Shown here: positions 7,406 through 16,693 of the stretch, one piece after another | Layout of the letters: each line of letters opens with the position of its first letter | Numbering within the stretch: position 1 is the first letter of the stretch | NCBI GenBank assembly: GCA_964486155.1 | Contig: CAZAKQ010000001.1 | Coordinates: forward strand, 7,861-71,860 | Direction: 5' to 3' | From: JAHITU01 sp964486155 | Lineage (GTDB): Bacteria; Patescibacteriota; Minisyncoccia; Phycocordibacterales; UBA12079 | DNA: 64,000 nucleotides | Position numbers and translations under genes: made by a program | Notes under the pieces: model-generated | Database searches by the model: none | Told to the model about the DNA's origin: nothing | The model's input: the letters and a program-made list of their open reading frames with translations, nothing else

Positions 7406-8347
7406 TTAATTCAAAATCTTTGATTTTGATATTATTCTAAGTTTTGCACTTCTAGAACGAGGATTTTCTTTTAATTCTTTGTCACTAGGAGTGATAGGTT
7501 TTTTATTTATTAAAATTCCTTCTTTTTTATTTTTTAAATCTTTAAAAAATCGTTTGATAACTCTATCTTCTAAACTATGAAAAGATACCACTGCTAATCT
7601 TCCATTTAGATTTAATGCATCAAAAGCTTTATTCAAACCTTCTTTTAAAGATTCAATTTCATCATTTACAGTGATTCTTAAAGCTTGGAAGGTTTTAGTA
7701 GCAAAATGAGTTTTTCTAAATAAATACCATTTTGGAACTGCTTTTTTAATTATCTCTACTAATTCAAAAGTAGTTTCTATCTTTTTTTCTTTTCTGGCTT
7801 TACAAATTTCTTTAGCTATTTTTCTAGAAAATTTTTCTTCTCCGTATCCAAAAATGATATCTGCTAAATTTTTTTCATCCCAAGTATTTACTATTTCAAA
7901 AGCCGTTAAATCACTTTCTTCCAAATCTTTTTTTAATGACATTATTAAAGGTTCGTCTTTTTGAAAAGAAAAACCTCTTCCTGAATTATCTAATTGATCT
8001 GAACTTATTCCTAAATCAAAAACTATTTTATCCACTTTTTTAATTTCTAAAGATTTCAAAGCTAAATCTAAATTTCTAAAATTTTGGTTTAGCAAAAATA
8101 ATTTACATTCTGTATTTTTTTTGATTTTATCTAAAGCTGATTGATCTTGATCTAAACCAATAACTAATCCTGACTCCCCCACCAAAGAACAAATTTTTTT
8201 TAAATATCCTCCTCCACCGACAGTTCCATCCAAAACGACATCATTTTCATGAATATTTAATCCCTCTATTACTTCATTTAAAAGAACTGGCTTATGGATT
8301 GTTGTTTCCATCACTTTCTTTAATTCCGATTTATCTTTTTTATTCAT
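7406..8347 (-). CDS. rsmH: 16S rRNA (cytosine1402-N4)-methyltransferase RsmH
   Basis: Methylates C1402 in the ribosomal P site using SAM. The SAM-binding signature VVLDGTVGGGGYLKKI is at about residues 38-53. KIVFDLGISSDQLD, GRGFSFQKDEPLIM, TFQALRITVNDE and GRLAVVSFHSLEDRVIKRFF are all RsmH landmarks. Usual starts resemble METTIHKPVLLNEV, 12 residues in, so translation may begin there (A of that ATG at about 8311). It follows mraZ as in most dcw clusters. Confidence 0.95.
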   Translation of the reverse strand: MNKKDKSELKKVMETTIHKPVLLNEVIEGLNIHENDVVLDGTVGGGGYLKKICSLVGESGLVIGLDQDQSALDKIKKNTECKLFLLNQNFRNLDLALKSLEIKKVDKIVFDLGISSDQLDNSGRGFSFQKDEPLIMSLKKDLEESDLTAFEIVNTWDEKNLADIIFGYGEEKFSRKIAKEICKARKEKKIETTFELVEIIKKAVPKWYLFRKTHFATKTFQALRITVNDEIESLKEGLNKAFDALNLNGRLAVVSFHSLEDRVIKRFFKDLKNKKEGILINKKPITPSDKELKENPRSRSAKLRIISKSKILN

Positions 8348-8356
8348 TATTTTCAG

Positions 8357-8875
8357 TTAACTTGANNNNNNNNNNNNNNNNNNNNNNNNNNNNNNNNNNN
8401 NNNNNNNNNNNNNNNNNNNNNNNNNNNNNNNNNNNNNNNNNNNNNNNNNNNNNNNNNNNNNNNNNCCTAATTTTTCTGCTAATACTTCAGCTGAACTTTC
8501 AATTTTATCTCGATAAATTTTCCAAGATTTTTCATCCCAAATTTCAATATGATCCCCTACTCCAGCTAAAATAACTTTAGTTTTCAACTTTGCATAAGAT
8601 TTTAAAAAATCTGGGATTAAAATTCTTCCTAATGAATCTAATCCTGCTTCAGAAGCTCCGCTAGTCATAAATCTCTTAAAATTTCTTTGATCTGCTTGAA
8701 CTGATTGAGGTAATTCCTGCATTACTCTTTCCCATTCTTTTGGAGTATAAACGGAAATACAATGGTCTAATCCTTTGGCTAATACAATTTTCTTTCCAAC
8801 CACCACTCTAAATTTAGCAGGTAACGAAACCCTTTTCTTTAAATCTAATGTATGTGTGTATTCTCCGATTAACAT
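8357..8875 (-). CDS. mraZ: Transcriptional regulator MraZ (3' end interrupted by assembly gap)
   Basis: DNA-binding repressor of the division cluster; two SpoVT-AbrB half-domains. The first is MLIGEYTHTLDLKKRVSLPAKFR; the second contains SEAGLDSLGRILIPDFLKSYA. I chose the MLIGEY start because MraZ proteins begin MFxGEY; an in-frame ATG lies 8 codons upstream. About 136 residues are readable before 100 Ns, close to the full family length, so the true stop is in or just past the gap. The drawn 3' end assumes that the frame is kept across the Ns. Four regularly spaced AGTGG/AGTGT boxes lie upstream. Confidence 0.88.
   Translation of the reverse strand: MLIGEYTHTLDLKKRVSLPAKFRVVVGKKIVLAKGLDHCISVYTPKEWERVMQELPQSVQADQRNFKRFMTSGASEAGLDSLGRILIPDFLKSYAKLKTKVILAGVGDHIEIWDEKSWKIYRDKIESSAEVLAEKLXXXXXXXXXXXXXXXXXXXXXXXXXXXXXXXXXXSS
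8366..8465. other. Assembly gap (100 N)
   Basis: Exactly 100 undetermined bases, the usual placeholder for a scaffold join of unknown length. It cuts the end of mraZ. Confidence 0.99.
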
Positions 8876-8885
8876 GTTGTTTTTT

Positions 8886-8937
8886 CCACTTTTTACCACT
8901 TGTCCTATATTTTATAACACTACATCCCACTCCGCAA
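8886..8937 (-). promoter_or_regulatory. mraZ promoter with four MraZ boxes
   Basis: The minus strand has TTGCGG, a 17-base spacer and TAAAAT (8909-8914). AGTGG/AGTGT boxes lie at 8927-8931, 8917-8921, 8896-8900 and 8886-8890, so their start-to-start spacings are 10, 21 and 10 bases. Two lie in the -35/-10 spacer and two between the -10 and the gene, all on the same DNA face. This matches the known MraZ operator design of short GTGG-type repeats one helical turn apart, and implies autorepression of the division cluster. Confidence 0.62.
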
Positions 8938-8944
8938 CTAAAGT

Positions 8945-8953
8945 TATCCACAG
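8945..8953 (+). promoter_or_regulatory. Consensus DnaA box
   Basis: TTATCCACA, the perfect 9-mer DnaA box, lies just upstream of the mraZ promoter. One isolated box does not make an origin. It could link division-gene transcription to DnaA, or be chance. Confidence 0.35.
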
Positions 8954-8982
8954 GGCTAAATTTGAATTAAATTCAACCCAAT

Positions 8983-9040
8983 TTTCAATTCACAATCCGC
9001 CAACTGGCGGCTCAATCAATTATCAATGAACCAATTTCAA
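8983..9040. repeat. Dispersed ~55-bp spacer repeat
   Basis: TTTTCAATTCACAATCCGCC...CAATCAATTATCAATGAAC. The same sequence with a variant internal palindrome (TCCACCAGTTGGTGAA) follows topA at 23.53-23.59 kb. A version near 34.83-34.87 kb lacks the palindrome. Confidence 0.55.
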
Positions 9041-9086
9041 AAAAACTAAAACTCTTTACTTTTTTTATTTGTTTTTTATTTATATC

Positions 9087-9169
9087 ATATCTATTCCAAA
9101 ATTCTGCAGAATTCCGGAATAGATATATTTATCAATATATTGAACACCTCAACCGGTTGAGGTGTTCAA
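9087..9169. repeat. Two strong palindromes upstream of rnr
   Basis: First, arms ATATCTATTCC / GGAATAGATAT enclose a second palindrome, AATTCTGCAGAATT. Second, a perfect 30-bp palindrome (9140-9169) lies around CACCTCAACCGGTTGAGGTG, a family also present after alaS (49.25 kb) and, disrupted, at 3.49 kb. Confidence 0.7.
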
Positions 9170-9221
9170 ATTTTAAGTTATTTCTATTATTAACTTTATG
9201 GACTTTATGGACTTTTGACTC

Positions 9222-9227
9222 TATACT
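9222..9227 (+). promoter_or_regulatory. rnr -10 box, leaderless type
   Basis: TATACT ends 7 bases before the rnr ATG. The upstream part is the GACTTTATGG repeat, which supplies only a weak -35 (TGGACT, 17 bases away). Confidence 0.35.
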
Positions 9228-9234
9228 ATGAAAC

Positions 9235-11214
9235 ATGAGTAAAAAACATAATACGCCTCATCGGCATACAAGAAATAAATCAAAGAACAAAAAATCTAAA
9301 CAAATAGAAATTTTTGAAGGAAATATTATTGTAACTGGAAAAAAAAGAGGATTTTTAAAAACAGAAAAAGGAGATATTGAAATCTCTGATTTTAATTTAA
9401 ATACTGCTTTAAATGGAGACATTGTAAGAGTCGAAATTTCAGGCTCAAAAAAGAAGCAAAAAATTAAAGTTGTTGAAATAATAGAACGATCTAAAAAAAG
9501 ATTTGTAGGAACTCTAGGAAAAGACAACCAAGGATATTTTTTAATTGCTGACGATCCAAAATTTTATCCCCACTTAGTAATAACAGATTTTTCTGATTTG
9601 GATGTAGCACGTCCAAGTCAAGATGTAAAGATTTTAGTTGAAATGAATATATGGGATAACCCTAAAAAAGATCCTACTGGGAAAATTATAAAAATTATAG
9701 GACATAAAGGAGACAATGAAACTGAAATGCAATCTATTTTATACGAAAAAGGTTTTGAGCCTGGCTTTCCTGATGGAGTAGAAACTGAAGCTGAAAAAAT
9801 ATCTAAACAAGCTCAAAAAGATTTTGAACAAGAAATTCCAAAACGAAAAGATTTTCGAGATAGAATCACTTTTACCATTGATCCAGACGATGCTAAAGAT
9901 TTTGATGATGCCTTATCTTTCAAAAAATTAGATAATGGAGATTTTGAAGTTGGAATTCATATTGCTGATGTTACTCACTATGTTGGAATTGACTCTAAAA
10001 TAGACAAAGAAGCTACTGAAAGATGTACTTCTGTATATTTAGTTGATCGTACAATCCCCATGCTTCCTGAAGTACTTTCAAATGATTTATGTTCTTTAAA
10101 TCCTAATGAAGATAAATTAACTTACTCAGCTGTTTTTATAATGAGTAAAAATGCGAAAGTTAAAGAAAGTTGGTTTGGAGAAACCATTATTCATTCAGAC
10201 AAAAGATTTACTTACAAAAACGCTCAAGAAACTTTAGATAAAAAAGAAGGAGAATTTTATGAGGAACTAAAAACTCTAAATGATTTAGCCCTAATATTAC
10301 GAGAAAAAAGAATCCAACAAGGTTCAATGTCTTTCAGTTCAAATGAACATAAATTTATTTTAGATGAAAAAGGGAAAGCAATTGATGTAGTAGAAAAAGA
10401 AATAATGGAAACTAATGAATTAATTGAAGATTTTATGCTTTTAGCTAACAGAGAAGTAGCTGGTTATATCACAAACAGAGAAGAAGAATTAAACACTGAT
10501 CTTCCTTTTGTTTATCGTATTCATGATATTCCTAAAGCTGATCAAATTCATGAGTTATCTGATTTTTTGAAAACTATTGGTTTTAATTTAAAAATAAAAG
10601 ACAATAAAATTTCTTCTAGAGAATTAAATGATGTCTTAGAAAAAATAGAAGGATTGCCTGAAGAAGATTTGATTTCTACTGCTATGCTTAGATCTATGGC
10701 AAAGGCAATTTATTCTGTAAATAATATTGGTCATTTTAGTTTAGGTTTTAAACACTATACTCACTTTACATCCCCTATTCGTCGTTATCCAGATATGATG
10801 GTGCATCGTTTAATGAAAAATTATTTAGCTGGGAAAAATCTTTCTCCTCGTTCAGTCAAAAAATACAAAGAACTAACTTCAAAATCTACTCAACAAGAAA
10901 TTGCTGCTGTAAACGCAGAAAGAGCTTCTACAAAATATAAATTCGTAGAATTAATGTCAGATAAAATAGGTCAAGAATTTGAAGGAATCATTTCTGGTAT
11001 TACTAAATGGGGGGTTTATGTTCAAATAGAAAACGGCGCTGAAGGAATGATTAGTGTTCGTTCTCTACAAGATGATTATTATCAATTAGACACCAAACAC
11101 TATTCTCTAGTAGGACAAAAAAACGGTTCTAAATATACCCTTGGAGACAAAATAAAAGTGAGATTAATCAAAACCAACCTAGACAAACAAATTATTGATT
11201 TTGAGTTAGTTTAA
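9235..11214 (+). CDS. rnr: Ribonuclease R (RNB-family 3'-5' exoribonuclease)
   Basis: Processive RNA-degrading enzyme. A basic N-terminal tail (about 1-24) and OB/cold-shock domains (about 25-150) come first. The RNB catalytic domain follows with the metal-binding aspartates of TIDPDDAKDFDDALSF (about 214-229). Further landmarks are NDLCSLNP, FMLLANREVA and HFTSPIRRYPDMMVHR. A C-terminal S1 domain (FEGIISGITKWGVYVQIENG) ends the protein. At 659 residues it is compact. The gene end overlaps by 23 bases the end of the convergent RHS gene, which looks like the scar of a deletion on the RHS side. Confidence 0.95.
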   Translation: MSKKHNTPHRHTRNKSKNKKSKQIEIFEGNIIVTGKKRGFLKTEKGDIEISDFNLNTALNGDIVRVEISGSKKKQKIKVVEIIERSKKRFVGTLGKDNQGYFLIADDPKFYPHLVITDFSDLDVARPSQDVKILVEMNIWDNPKKDPTGKIIKIIGHKGDNETEMQSILYEKGFEPGFPDGVETEAEKISKQAQKDFEQEIPKRKDFRDRITFTIDPDDAKDFDDALSFKKLDNGDFEVGIHIADVTHYVGIDSKIDKEATERCTSVYLVDRTIPMLPEVLSNDLCSLNPNEDKLTYSAVFIMSKNAKVKESWFGETIIHSDKRFTYKNAQETLDKKEGEFYEELKTLNDLALILREKRIQQGSMSFSSNEHKFILDEKGKAIDVVEKEIMETNELIEDFMLLANREVAGYITNREEELNTDLPFVYRIHDIPKADQIHELSDFLKTIGFNLKIKDNKISSRELNDVLEKIEGLPEEDLISTAMLRSMAKAIYSVNNIGHFSLGFKHYTHFTSPIRRYPDMMVHRLMKNYLAGKNLSPRSVKKYKELTSKSTQQEIAAVNAERASTKYKFVELMSDKIGQEFEGIISGITKWGVYVQIENGAEGMISVRSLQDDYYQLDTKHYSLVGQKNGSKYTLGDKIKVRLIKTNLDKQIIDFELV

Positions 11215-14200
11215 AAATTACTACTCTATTTCCTTCAACAGTCGCCAGCAACTCACCTGTCATTGGATTAAAGATATGTTTTGTAGTGGTTGCATTACTT
11301 ATATTGTAATACATATTAGGGTAAGTTGTTGTAGCTGTACCGTTTCCTTTGATTATTCTTATATTTTCATGATCATAAGCATAATAATCTATATTTGAAT
11401 CTACATTAGATGATATTAATCTATCTCTCCAATTCCAAAAATAAGAATCAGATCCTATTCCTGTTACATTTCCATTATTATCATAAGTATAAGTTGTTCC
11501 ATTAATATCTGTGACTGCTTGAGGGTTAGCATAACCTGTTTCTCCATAAGTGTAAGCTCCTTGATCAGATTTGTTTGTTATGTTTCCTATTGCGTTGTAG
11601 GTATATGTTCGTGAGAATGGATTACTATTAGATTGTGTAGTTGAAGCTGAAGTTAAACGATAAAGGTCGTCATAGTCGAAAATGATTGTTTTTTCTGTAT
11701 CTGTGTCTGAAACATCTACTATTTGAGTGATGTTACCCATATTATCATGTTCATAAGTAAAATATTGAGCTTTAGTACTTGTAGCTGCTGACGTTAATAC
11801 AAATGTAGAAGTTGCTGTACTCCAAGATCCTTCAGTAACAGAATCATCCCATAATTTAATTCGCCAATAATATAAAGTACTAGATGCTAAAGCAGAACCT
11901 CCATAAGAAATATCAGCAATTCTGGTTCCTTCTGGAGTAGAACTTGCTAATGTTGTCTTAGTACTATCCCAATAAATTGATGAAAAATCCGTACTTGTAG
12001 CAACTTGAATTTGATAATCTGTAGCTATATCTCCAGAGTCTGGATCATTGTATATCGCTGAAAATTCTGGAGTATTATCTATTACTTCTGTTGGATTTGT
12101 CAAACTTTCAGTTTTTAAACTAGTTGGTTCCAATGGAGCTGAATTTCCTACTAAATGAACTACCGTCAATTTTGGGTCTTGTGATGTTCCAGAATAATCT
12201 GCCGAAGAGAATCTAGCTAAATTTATTTTTTCTGAAGCTGGTATAACATCTATAATATCGTGACCTTCTCTAAAACCATATTTACTTATACCTATCTTTG
12301 AAATTTCTGAAATACCAGTTGAATTTAAAGACCAATCATTATAACTTGAAGTACTCATATCACCTAAATCAATTCTATCACTACTATCATGCATTTCAGT
12401 AGGACCGTTAATAGAATCACCAACTTGATCATAATCTCCACTAGAAAAAGAAGTATTATATTCCGGACTTGAAGAAACTATAGCCACAAAATCATCTCCA
12501 TCATTATCTTCATCTTCTATAAGTGTATTATATAAAGACACGGTAACTTCATCTATAGTATCATTATCAGGAATAGAAGAAGTATCAAATAAAATTAAAC
12601 CTCTTCTAATACTAACTTTATCTCCTGTGCTAGTATTTCTAGACTGTGAATCAATATATGTCGCACTATCGTTACAACCTTGATTTGCAGATGTAGCATC
12701 ATGTACTGTATCCCATGAAGTCCCATCATATCTACAAAAACCATCAACTGATGTACTTTCGGTATCAGCATCTGGATAAAAAGTTGTTGTAGTATCTGTA
12801 TATACAGGATATATAGGAGATTCTTCAAAAAACTTTTTGGGTAATATTTTAGTAAGAATATAAGAATTATTATCTTTGAGTTCTATATTTACCTGAATAG
12901 GTTCAATATTTCTTTTTTTGGTTTCTTTTCTATCTACATTTGTATACTCTAAATTACTATCCCATAATAAAAATTCATAAAAACCAAATCCTCTCATCTT
13001 AGACTCTTTTTTATTAATTTTTAAAAATTTATTTTTAGAAACCTTTAATATCCCTTCTTTTTTCCACTTTTTCTTCTTATCTTTTTCTTGATTAAATTCA
13101 ACTTCATCTGAATACGAAATATTAAATGAATAATTTAATTTTGATGGATTTGAGTTAATTCTTACTAATTTCTCAAGACGTGGTATTCTACCAAAATCAA
13201 CATAATAAATTAAATCTCCTTCTGGATATGCCCCTTCATAAACAACATAATTAACATTTTTTTGCAACCCTGTTGGAGTCATTAAATTTCCTCTTTCAAT
13301 TCTTCCTACAACATCATAAACATCAATAGCTTGAATCGACATATCTATCGATTTTTCATTTATAGTTTTGTTTTCAAAAACATTCCATCTATTATTATTA
13401 TGCATAACAGCTACACCAACTGAACGTTCAGGAACAAAAACTTCAAACGGAGAATTAATCATTTCAAATCCTTTTACGGTAGAAGTCGATACAGCTATTG
13501 GAACAAAATCTGTATTTATTTCTTGCCATCCATAAAAAGTTTTATAATTTATCCATTTTGAATGAAATTCTGTTTTAAATTTTAATACCTCTCCTTTTTC
13601 ATTAAATTCAATAGGTTCTGAATTATAATTCCAACCTTTTTTAATTTTACTAGTTTCTTCAGCATAAGCCACTTTTGTTCCTAAAATATTTTCTAAAACA
13701 AAGAATCCTATTTTACTTAATGAATTATTTACTTTAGCAAAAAATAAACTTTTTAAATTTTCATTAAAACCAGTTGAACCTGTAAAAGGAACACTTTCAT
13801 CAAATACAGGGCTGTTATTTTCTGTTATATCATTTTCATTTGTAGTTTCATCTGTATAACCATTATTTAATTTCCAGTATCCTTGTAAACCAGTTTCATC
13901 CCCATTTAATTCATTCTGATAGTTGTTAGATATTTCTGTTGAAGTTCTAACAGTATTCCAAACTCTAATTTCATCTATAAGACCATCAAAAAAATGTGTA
14001 GAAGCTACAAGAGTTCCTATTCTAAACGGTGCTGTTCCATTATAAACAGAATTATTTAAAGACGTTTGAGTTGAACCTTGTTGAGAACCATTTAAATAAA
14101 ATTTAACCTCTTTTGCAGAAGCATCATAAGTTACAGCAACATGCTTCCAAGTACCTTCTCCTAAATCAACATTTACATAATTTGATCCATCCCAATTATT

Positions 14201-16330
14201 TCCTGCATCTTCAATATAAGTGTAGAATTCCAAATTACTTGATCTATCTCTATAACCAAATTGATAACTTCTATTTGAACTTTGGTCATCTTTTGTTATT
14301 AATGGATAAGTAGATCCACTAGGTGCTGTTTCAATCTTTACCCAAGCTTCAAAAGTAAAATCACCTATAATATCTAACCCTGTTTGATTAGCATCTGTAA
14401 TTGAAAGATATTGACTTGAATTTCTTTCTAAGTCAAGACTGTAGGTATTAGAATTCATAATTGAAGAATCTACATCAGTATTAGTTTCAATTTTTTGTAA
14501 ATGATAACCAGTAGAAGTTGCGTATTCATAAGAAGATTCTACTCCATTTCCAAATTGAATAAAATCTTTTTGTTTAGAAGAATGATAATCAATACCATTA
14601 ACAATTGAATCTTGAGTACTTGTTCCTACCTCACTATATGAAACTTCTTCCAACAATCCGGCTATGTTGTAAGTATAGGTAACTTTAGAACTATCTGGAT
14701 AAATTATTTCTGTTTTATTCCCTTGTCTGTCATACTCAAATTCTGTTTCAAAAATATTAATTCCTATTTCTCGAATTTCTTTAGCAATATAGCCCCAAAG
14801 ATTATATTCATATTTAGTCATAACATCAGTTGTTGTAGCTGAACAGAGTCTTCCTATTCCATTAGTACACCAATCGTATTCATATAAAATTTCTGTTCCT
14901 CCTTGCCCTATATAATCTTCAGTCAAGATGCGACTATTATCGTCAAAAGTATAATTTACAGTTTGACTTTTAGGATCTGTTTTAGAAGTCAGATTGTTTG
15001 TATCATCATAAGAATAACTCCAAGAACCATAAGTTTCGTCTGCTGAATCATGTAAATCCTGTGCAGTTAATCTTCGTCCTGCTCCATCATAAGTGAAATT
15101 CCTAACATTACTTAAAGCATCTGTAATCTTTGTAAGTTTTTTGTTCTCGTCATATTCATATTCTGTTGTATAAGTGCTTACTCCATTATGTTCATCAACT
15201 GTTATTAAATTATCAAAAGCATCTTTAGTAAAATCTTTTGTGTTACTTTCTCTGTCTGTAATTATAGTTTCCCATTGATCGTAAGAATAAGTTTCTGTTC
15301 CTTGAGCATTAATAATTGTTTTAGGTCGTTTTAGTGAATCATAGGTATAAGTAGTCAAAAGATTTGAATCTGTTGTCATTGTGGTTTTAGATGTTCCTGT
15401 ACTTTGATATGGTAAAGATTCTTTGTATAATAATCCTCTATTATCATATTGAAAATCTTTTACAGAGAAATTATTTATATCTTCCATTTCAGCCCTTTCT
15501 TGAATAATTCTATCTAATCCATCAAGATAAACATATTTATCAATGGATATAGTACTATCCAAATAATTAGTTTCCTGGACCTTTCGAGAACCAACAATAT
15601 CAGTATAAACAAAAGCAGTTTTAGTAATTAAAGATGAAGGAGTATCTAAATCAGATATCTTTTCTGTTTTCACACGATCAACTCCATCATAAATTGTTTC
15701 TTGTATAAAACCATTAGGATCAATAATCTTTTTTATTTTGCCAGAAGTATAATCGTAATAATAATCCGTACTCTGATTTAGAGGATTAGTTGAAGTCGCT
15801 ACATATAAATTTTCCTCATCATAAACGTATGTTGTTTCTTTATCTCTCCCATCTGTATCTTGAGTAACCAAACCATAAGTATTATATGTTTTCTCTGTTG
15901 TTATATATGAAGTATCACTTTTCCATACTTCTTTTTTAGTTTCATTTCCCTCATCAATATTTCCATGAGTTAAATCATCATAATAATATTTTATTTCCTT
16001 AACTTTATTACTATTTTGATCAATAACTGTTTCCTGAGAAGGCTTTGCTATCACATCACTAGTACTTGTACTTGAAGCATAACTAATATCAGTTGTTATT
16101 TTATCACTACCTGTATCAGTGAAAGTTCCATTAACTGAACCTGTTACCTCTCCCCATTCTATTTTCTGAGTTAAATTACCATTAGTATTATCGTAAGTAT
16201 AAGCTTCTGCCTTATCTTTATGATCTGCATCTCCATCATAATCAAGATTAATTTGTTGAGTTAATTTAACAAAATCTCTATCTGCACCTAAATTATATTT
16301 CTCCCACTTATTTATAATTTTTGTATACAA
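11192..16330 (-). CDS. RHS/YD-repeat surface protein, C-terminal part (after in-frame stop; 3' end lost)
   Basis: The downstream 1,712 residues of a giant surface protein. Many YD repeats (YDxxGxL/N types) fill roughly the first 630 residues. An embedded LamG-like jelly-roll follows (FTFEAWVKIE...LIDEIRVWNTVRT, about 655-845), then an unrecognised stretch (about 880-1190), a DNRLRE-like region (RRGLILFDTSSIP...) and a fibronectin-III-like domain. A final YD block ends at FNPMTGELLATVEGNRVVIF. The hyperconserved RHS core (DHLGS...RYYDP) and toxin tip are absent. The frame is open without a break up to 16690, just after the TAA that ends the upstream part. The last codons run into rnr on the other strand. 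Confidence 0.75.
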   Translation of the reverse strand: MYTKIINKWEKYNLGADRDFVKLTQQINLDYDGDADHKDKAEAYTYDNTNGNLTQKIEWGEVTGSVNGTFTDTGSDKITTDISYASSTSTSDVIAKPSQETVIDQNSNKVKEIKYYYDDLTHGNIDEGNETKKEVWKSDTSYITTEKTYNTYGLVTQDTDGRDKETTYVYDEENLYVATSTNPLNQSTDYYYDYTSGKIKKIIDPNGFIQETIYDGVDRVKTEKISDLDTPSSLITKTAFVYTDIVGSRKVQETNYLDSTISIDKYVYLDGLDRIIQERAEMEDINNFSVKDFQYDNRGLLYKESLPYQSTGTSKTTMTTDSNLLTTYTYDSLKRPKTIINAQGTETYSYDQWETIITDRESNTKDFTKDAFDNLITVDEHNGVSTYTTEYEYDENKKLTKITDALSNVRNFTYDGAGRRLTAQDLHDSADETYGSWSYSYDDTNNLTSKTDPKSQTVNYTFDDNSRILTEDYIGQGGTEILYEYDWCTNGIGRLCSATTTDVMTKYEYNLWGYIAKEIREIGINIFETEFEYDRQGNKTEIIYPDSSKVTYTYNIAGLLEEVSYSEVGTSTQDSIVNGIDYHSSKQKDFIQFGNGVESSYEYATSTGYHLQKIETNTDVDSSIMNSNTYSLDLERNSSQYLSITDANQTGLDIIGDFTFEAWVKIETAPSGSTYPLITKDDQSSNRSYQFGYRDRSSNLEFYTYIEDAGNNWDGSNYVNVDLGEGTWKHVAVTYDASAKEVKFYLNGSQQGSTQTSLNNSVYNGTAPFRIGTLVASTHFFDGLIDEIRVWNTVRTSTEISNNYQNELNGDETGLQGYWKLNNGYTDETTNENDITENNSPVFDESVPFTGSTGFNENLKSLFFAKVNNSLSKIGFFVLENILGTKVAYAEETSKIKKGWNYNSEPIEFNEKGEVLKFKTEFHSKWINYKTFYGWQEINTDFVPIAVSTSTVKGFEMINSPFEVFVPERSVGVAVMHNNNRWNVFENKTINEKSIDMSIQAIDVYDVVGRIERGNLMTPTGLQKNVNYVVYEGAYPEGDLIYYVDFGRIPRLEKLVRINSNPSKLNYSFNISYSDEVEFNQEKDKKKKWKKEGILKVSKNKFLKINKKESKMRGFGFYEFLLWDSNLEYTNVDRKETKKRNIEPIQVNIELKDNNSYILTKILPKKFFEESPIYPVYTDTTTTFYPDADTESTSVDGFCRYDGTSWDTVHDATSANQGCNDSATYIDSQSRNTSTGDKVSIRRGLILFDTSSIPDNDTIDEVTVSLYNTLIEDEDNDGDDFVAIVSSSPEYNTSFSSGDYDQVGDSINGPTEMHDSSDRIDLGDMSTSSYNDWSLNSTGISEISKIGISKYGFREGHDIIDVIPASEKINLARFSSADYSGTSQDPKLTVVHLVGNSAPLEPTSLKTESLTNPTEVIDNTPEFSAIYNDPDSGDIATDYQIQVATSTDFSSIYWDSTKTTLASSTPEGTRIADISYGGSALASSTLYYWRIKLWDDSVTEGSWSTATSTFVLTSAATSTKAQYFTYEHDNMGNITQIVDVSDTDTEKTIIFDYDDLYRLTSASTTQSNSNPFSRTYTYNAIGNITNKSDQGAYTYGETGYANPQAVTDINGTTYTYDNNGNVTGIGSDSYFWNWRDRLISSNVDSNIDYYAYDHENIRIIKGNGTATTTYPNMYYNISNATTTKHIFNPMTGELLATVEGNRVVIFKLTQNQ

Positions 16331-16690
16331 ATTATCAGAATCATCATAAATTTCTTCTAAATATTTTCTTCCTATTTTAGAAACATCATCACTATATTCT
16401 CCATTAGTTGAATCAGTTGTGTTACCTTGATGATAATATGTTTTTAATTCATTTCCATCTGGATCTGTTTTTGTAATAATATTAAATCCTGCAAATTTCT
16501 TATCTGTAAAATCATTGAAATAATAATCTGCTCCTTCATAAACAAAAGATTCAGTAGAAGTAGCAACACCATCAAATTTTGCAATAGATTGAACTGTAAT
16601 TACTGGAAAAGGAGCATCTGTATTAAAAAGATCACCACTACCATCTTTATATGAATGAGAACCTGCATAAGAGAAAGTTGTTCTAGTTCC

Positions 16691-16693
16691 TTA
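16691..16693 (-). other. In-frame TAA splitting the SpvB/RHS gene
   Basis: The minus strand reads ...ACT ACA TCG TAA GGA ACT AGA ACA ACT..., and the same frame continues for 120 codons without a start or another stop. CAA (Gln) to TAA by one C-to-T change would restore TTSQGTRTTFSYAG, which fits the protein family at this point. Confidence 0.75.

Noticed and set aside
8299..8574. Plus-strand open frame across the first N gap
   Set aside because: It overlaps rsmH and mraZ antisense and depends on Ns having no stop.
16691..16693. Alternative genetic code as the cause of the in-frame stop
   Set aside because: The codon is TAA, which ends dnaJ, murF, rpmJ and other genes here; the known CPR reassignment is TGA to Gly. 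I saw no TGA inside conserved proteins.
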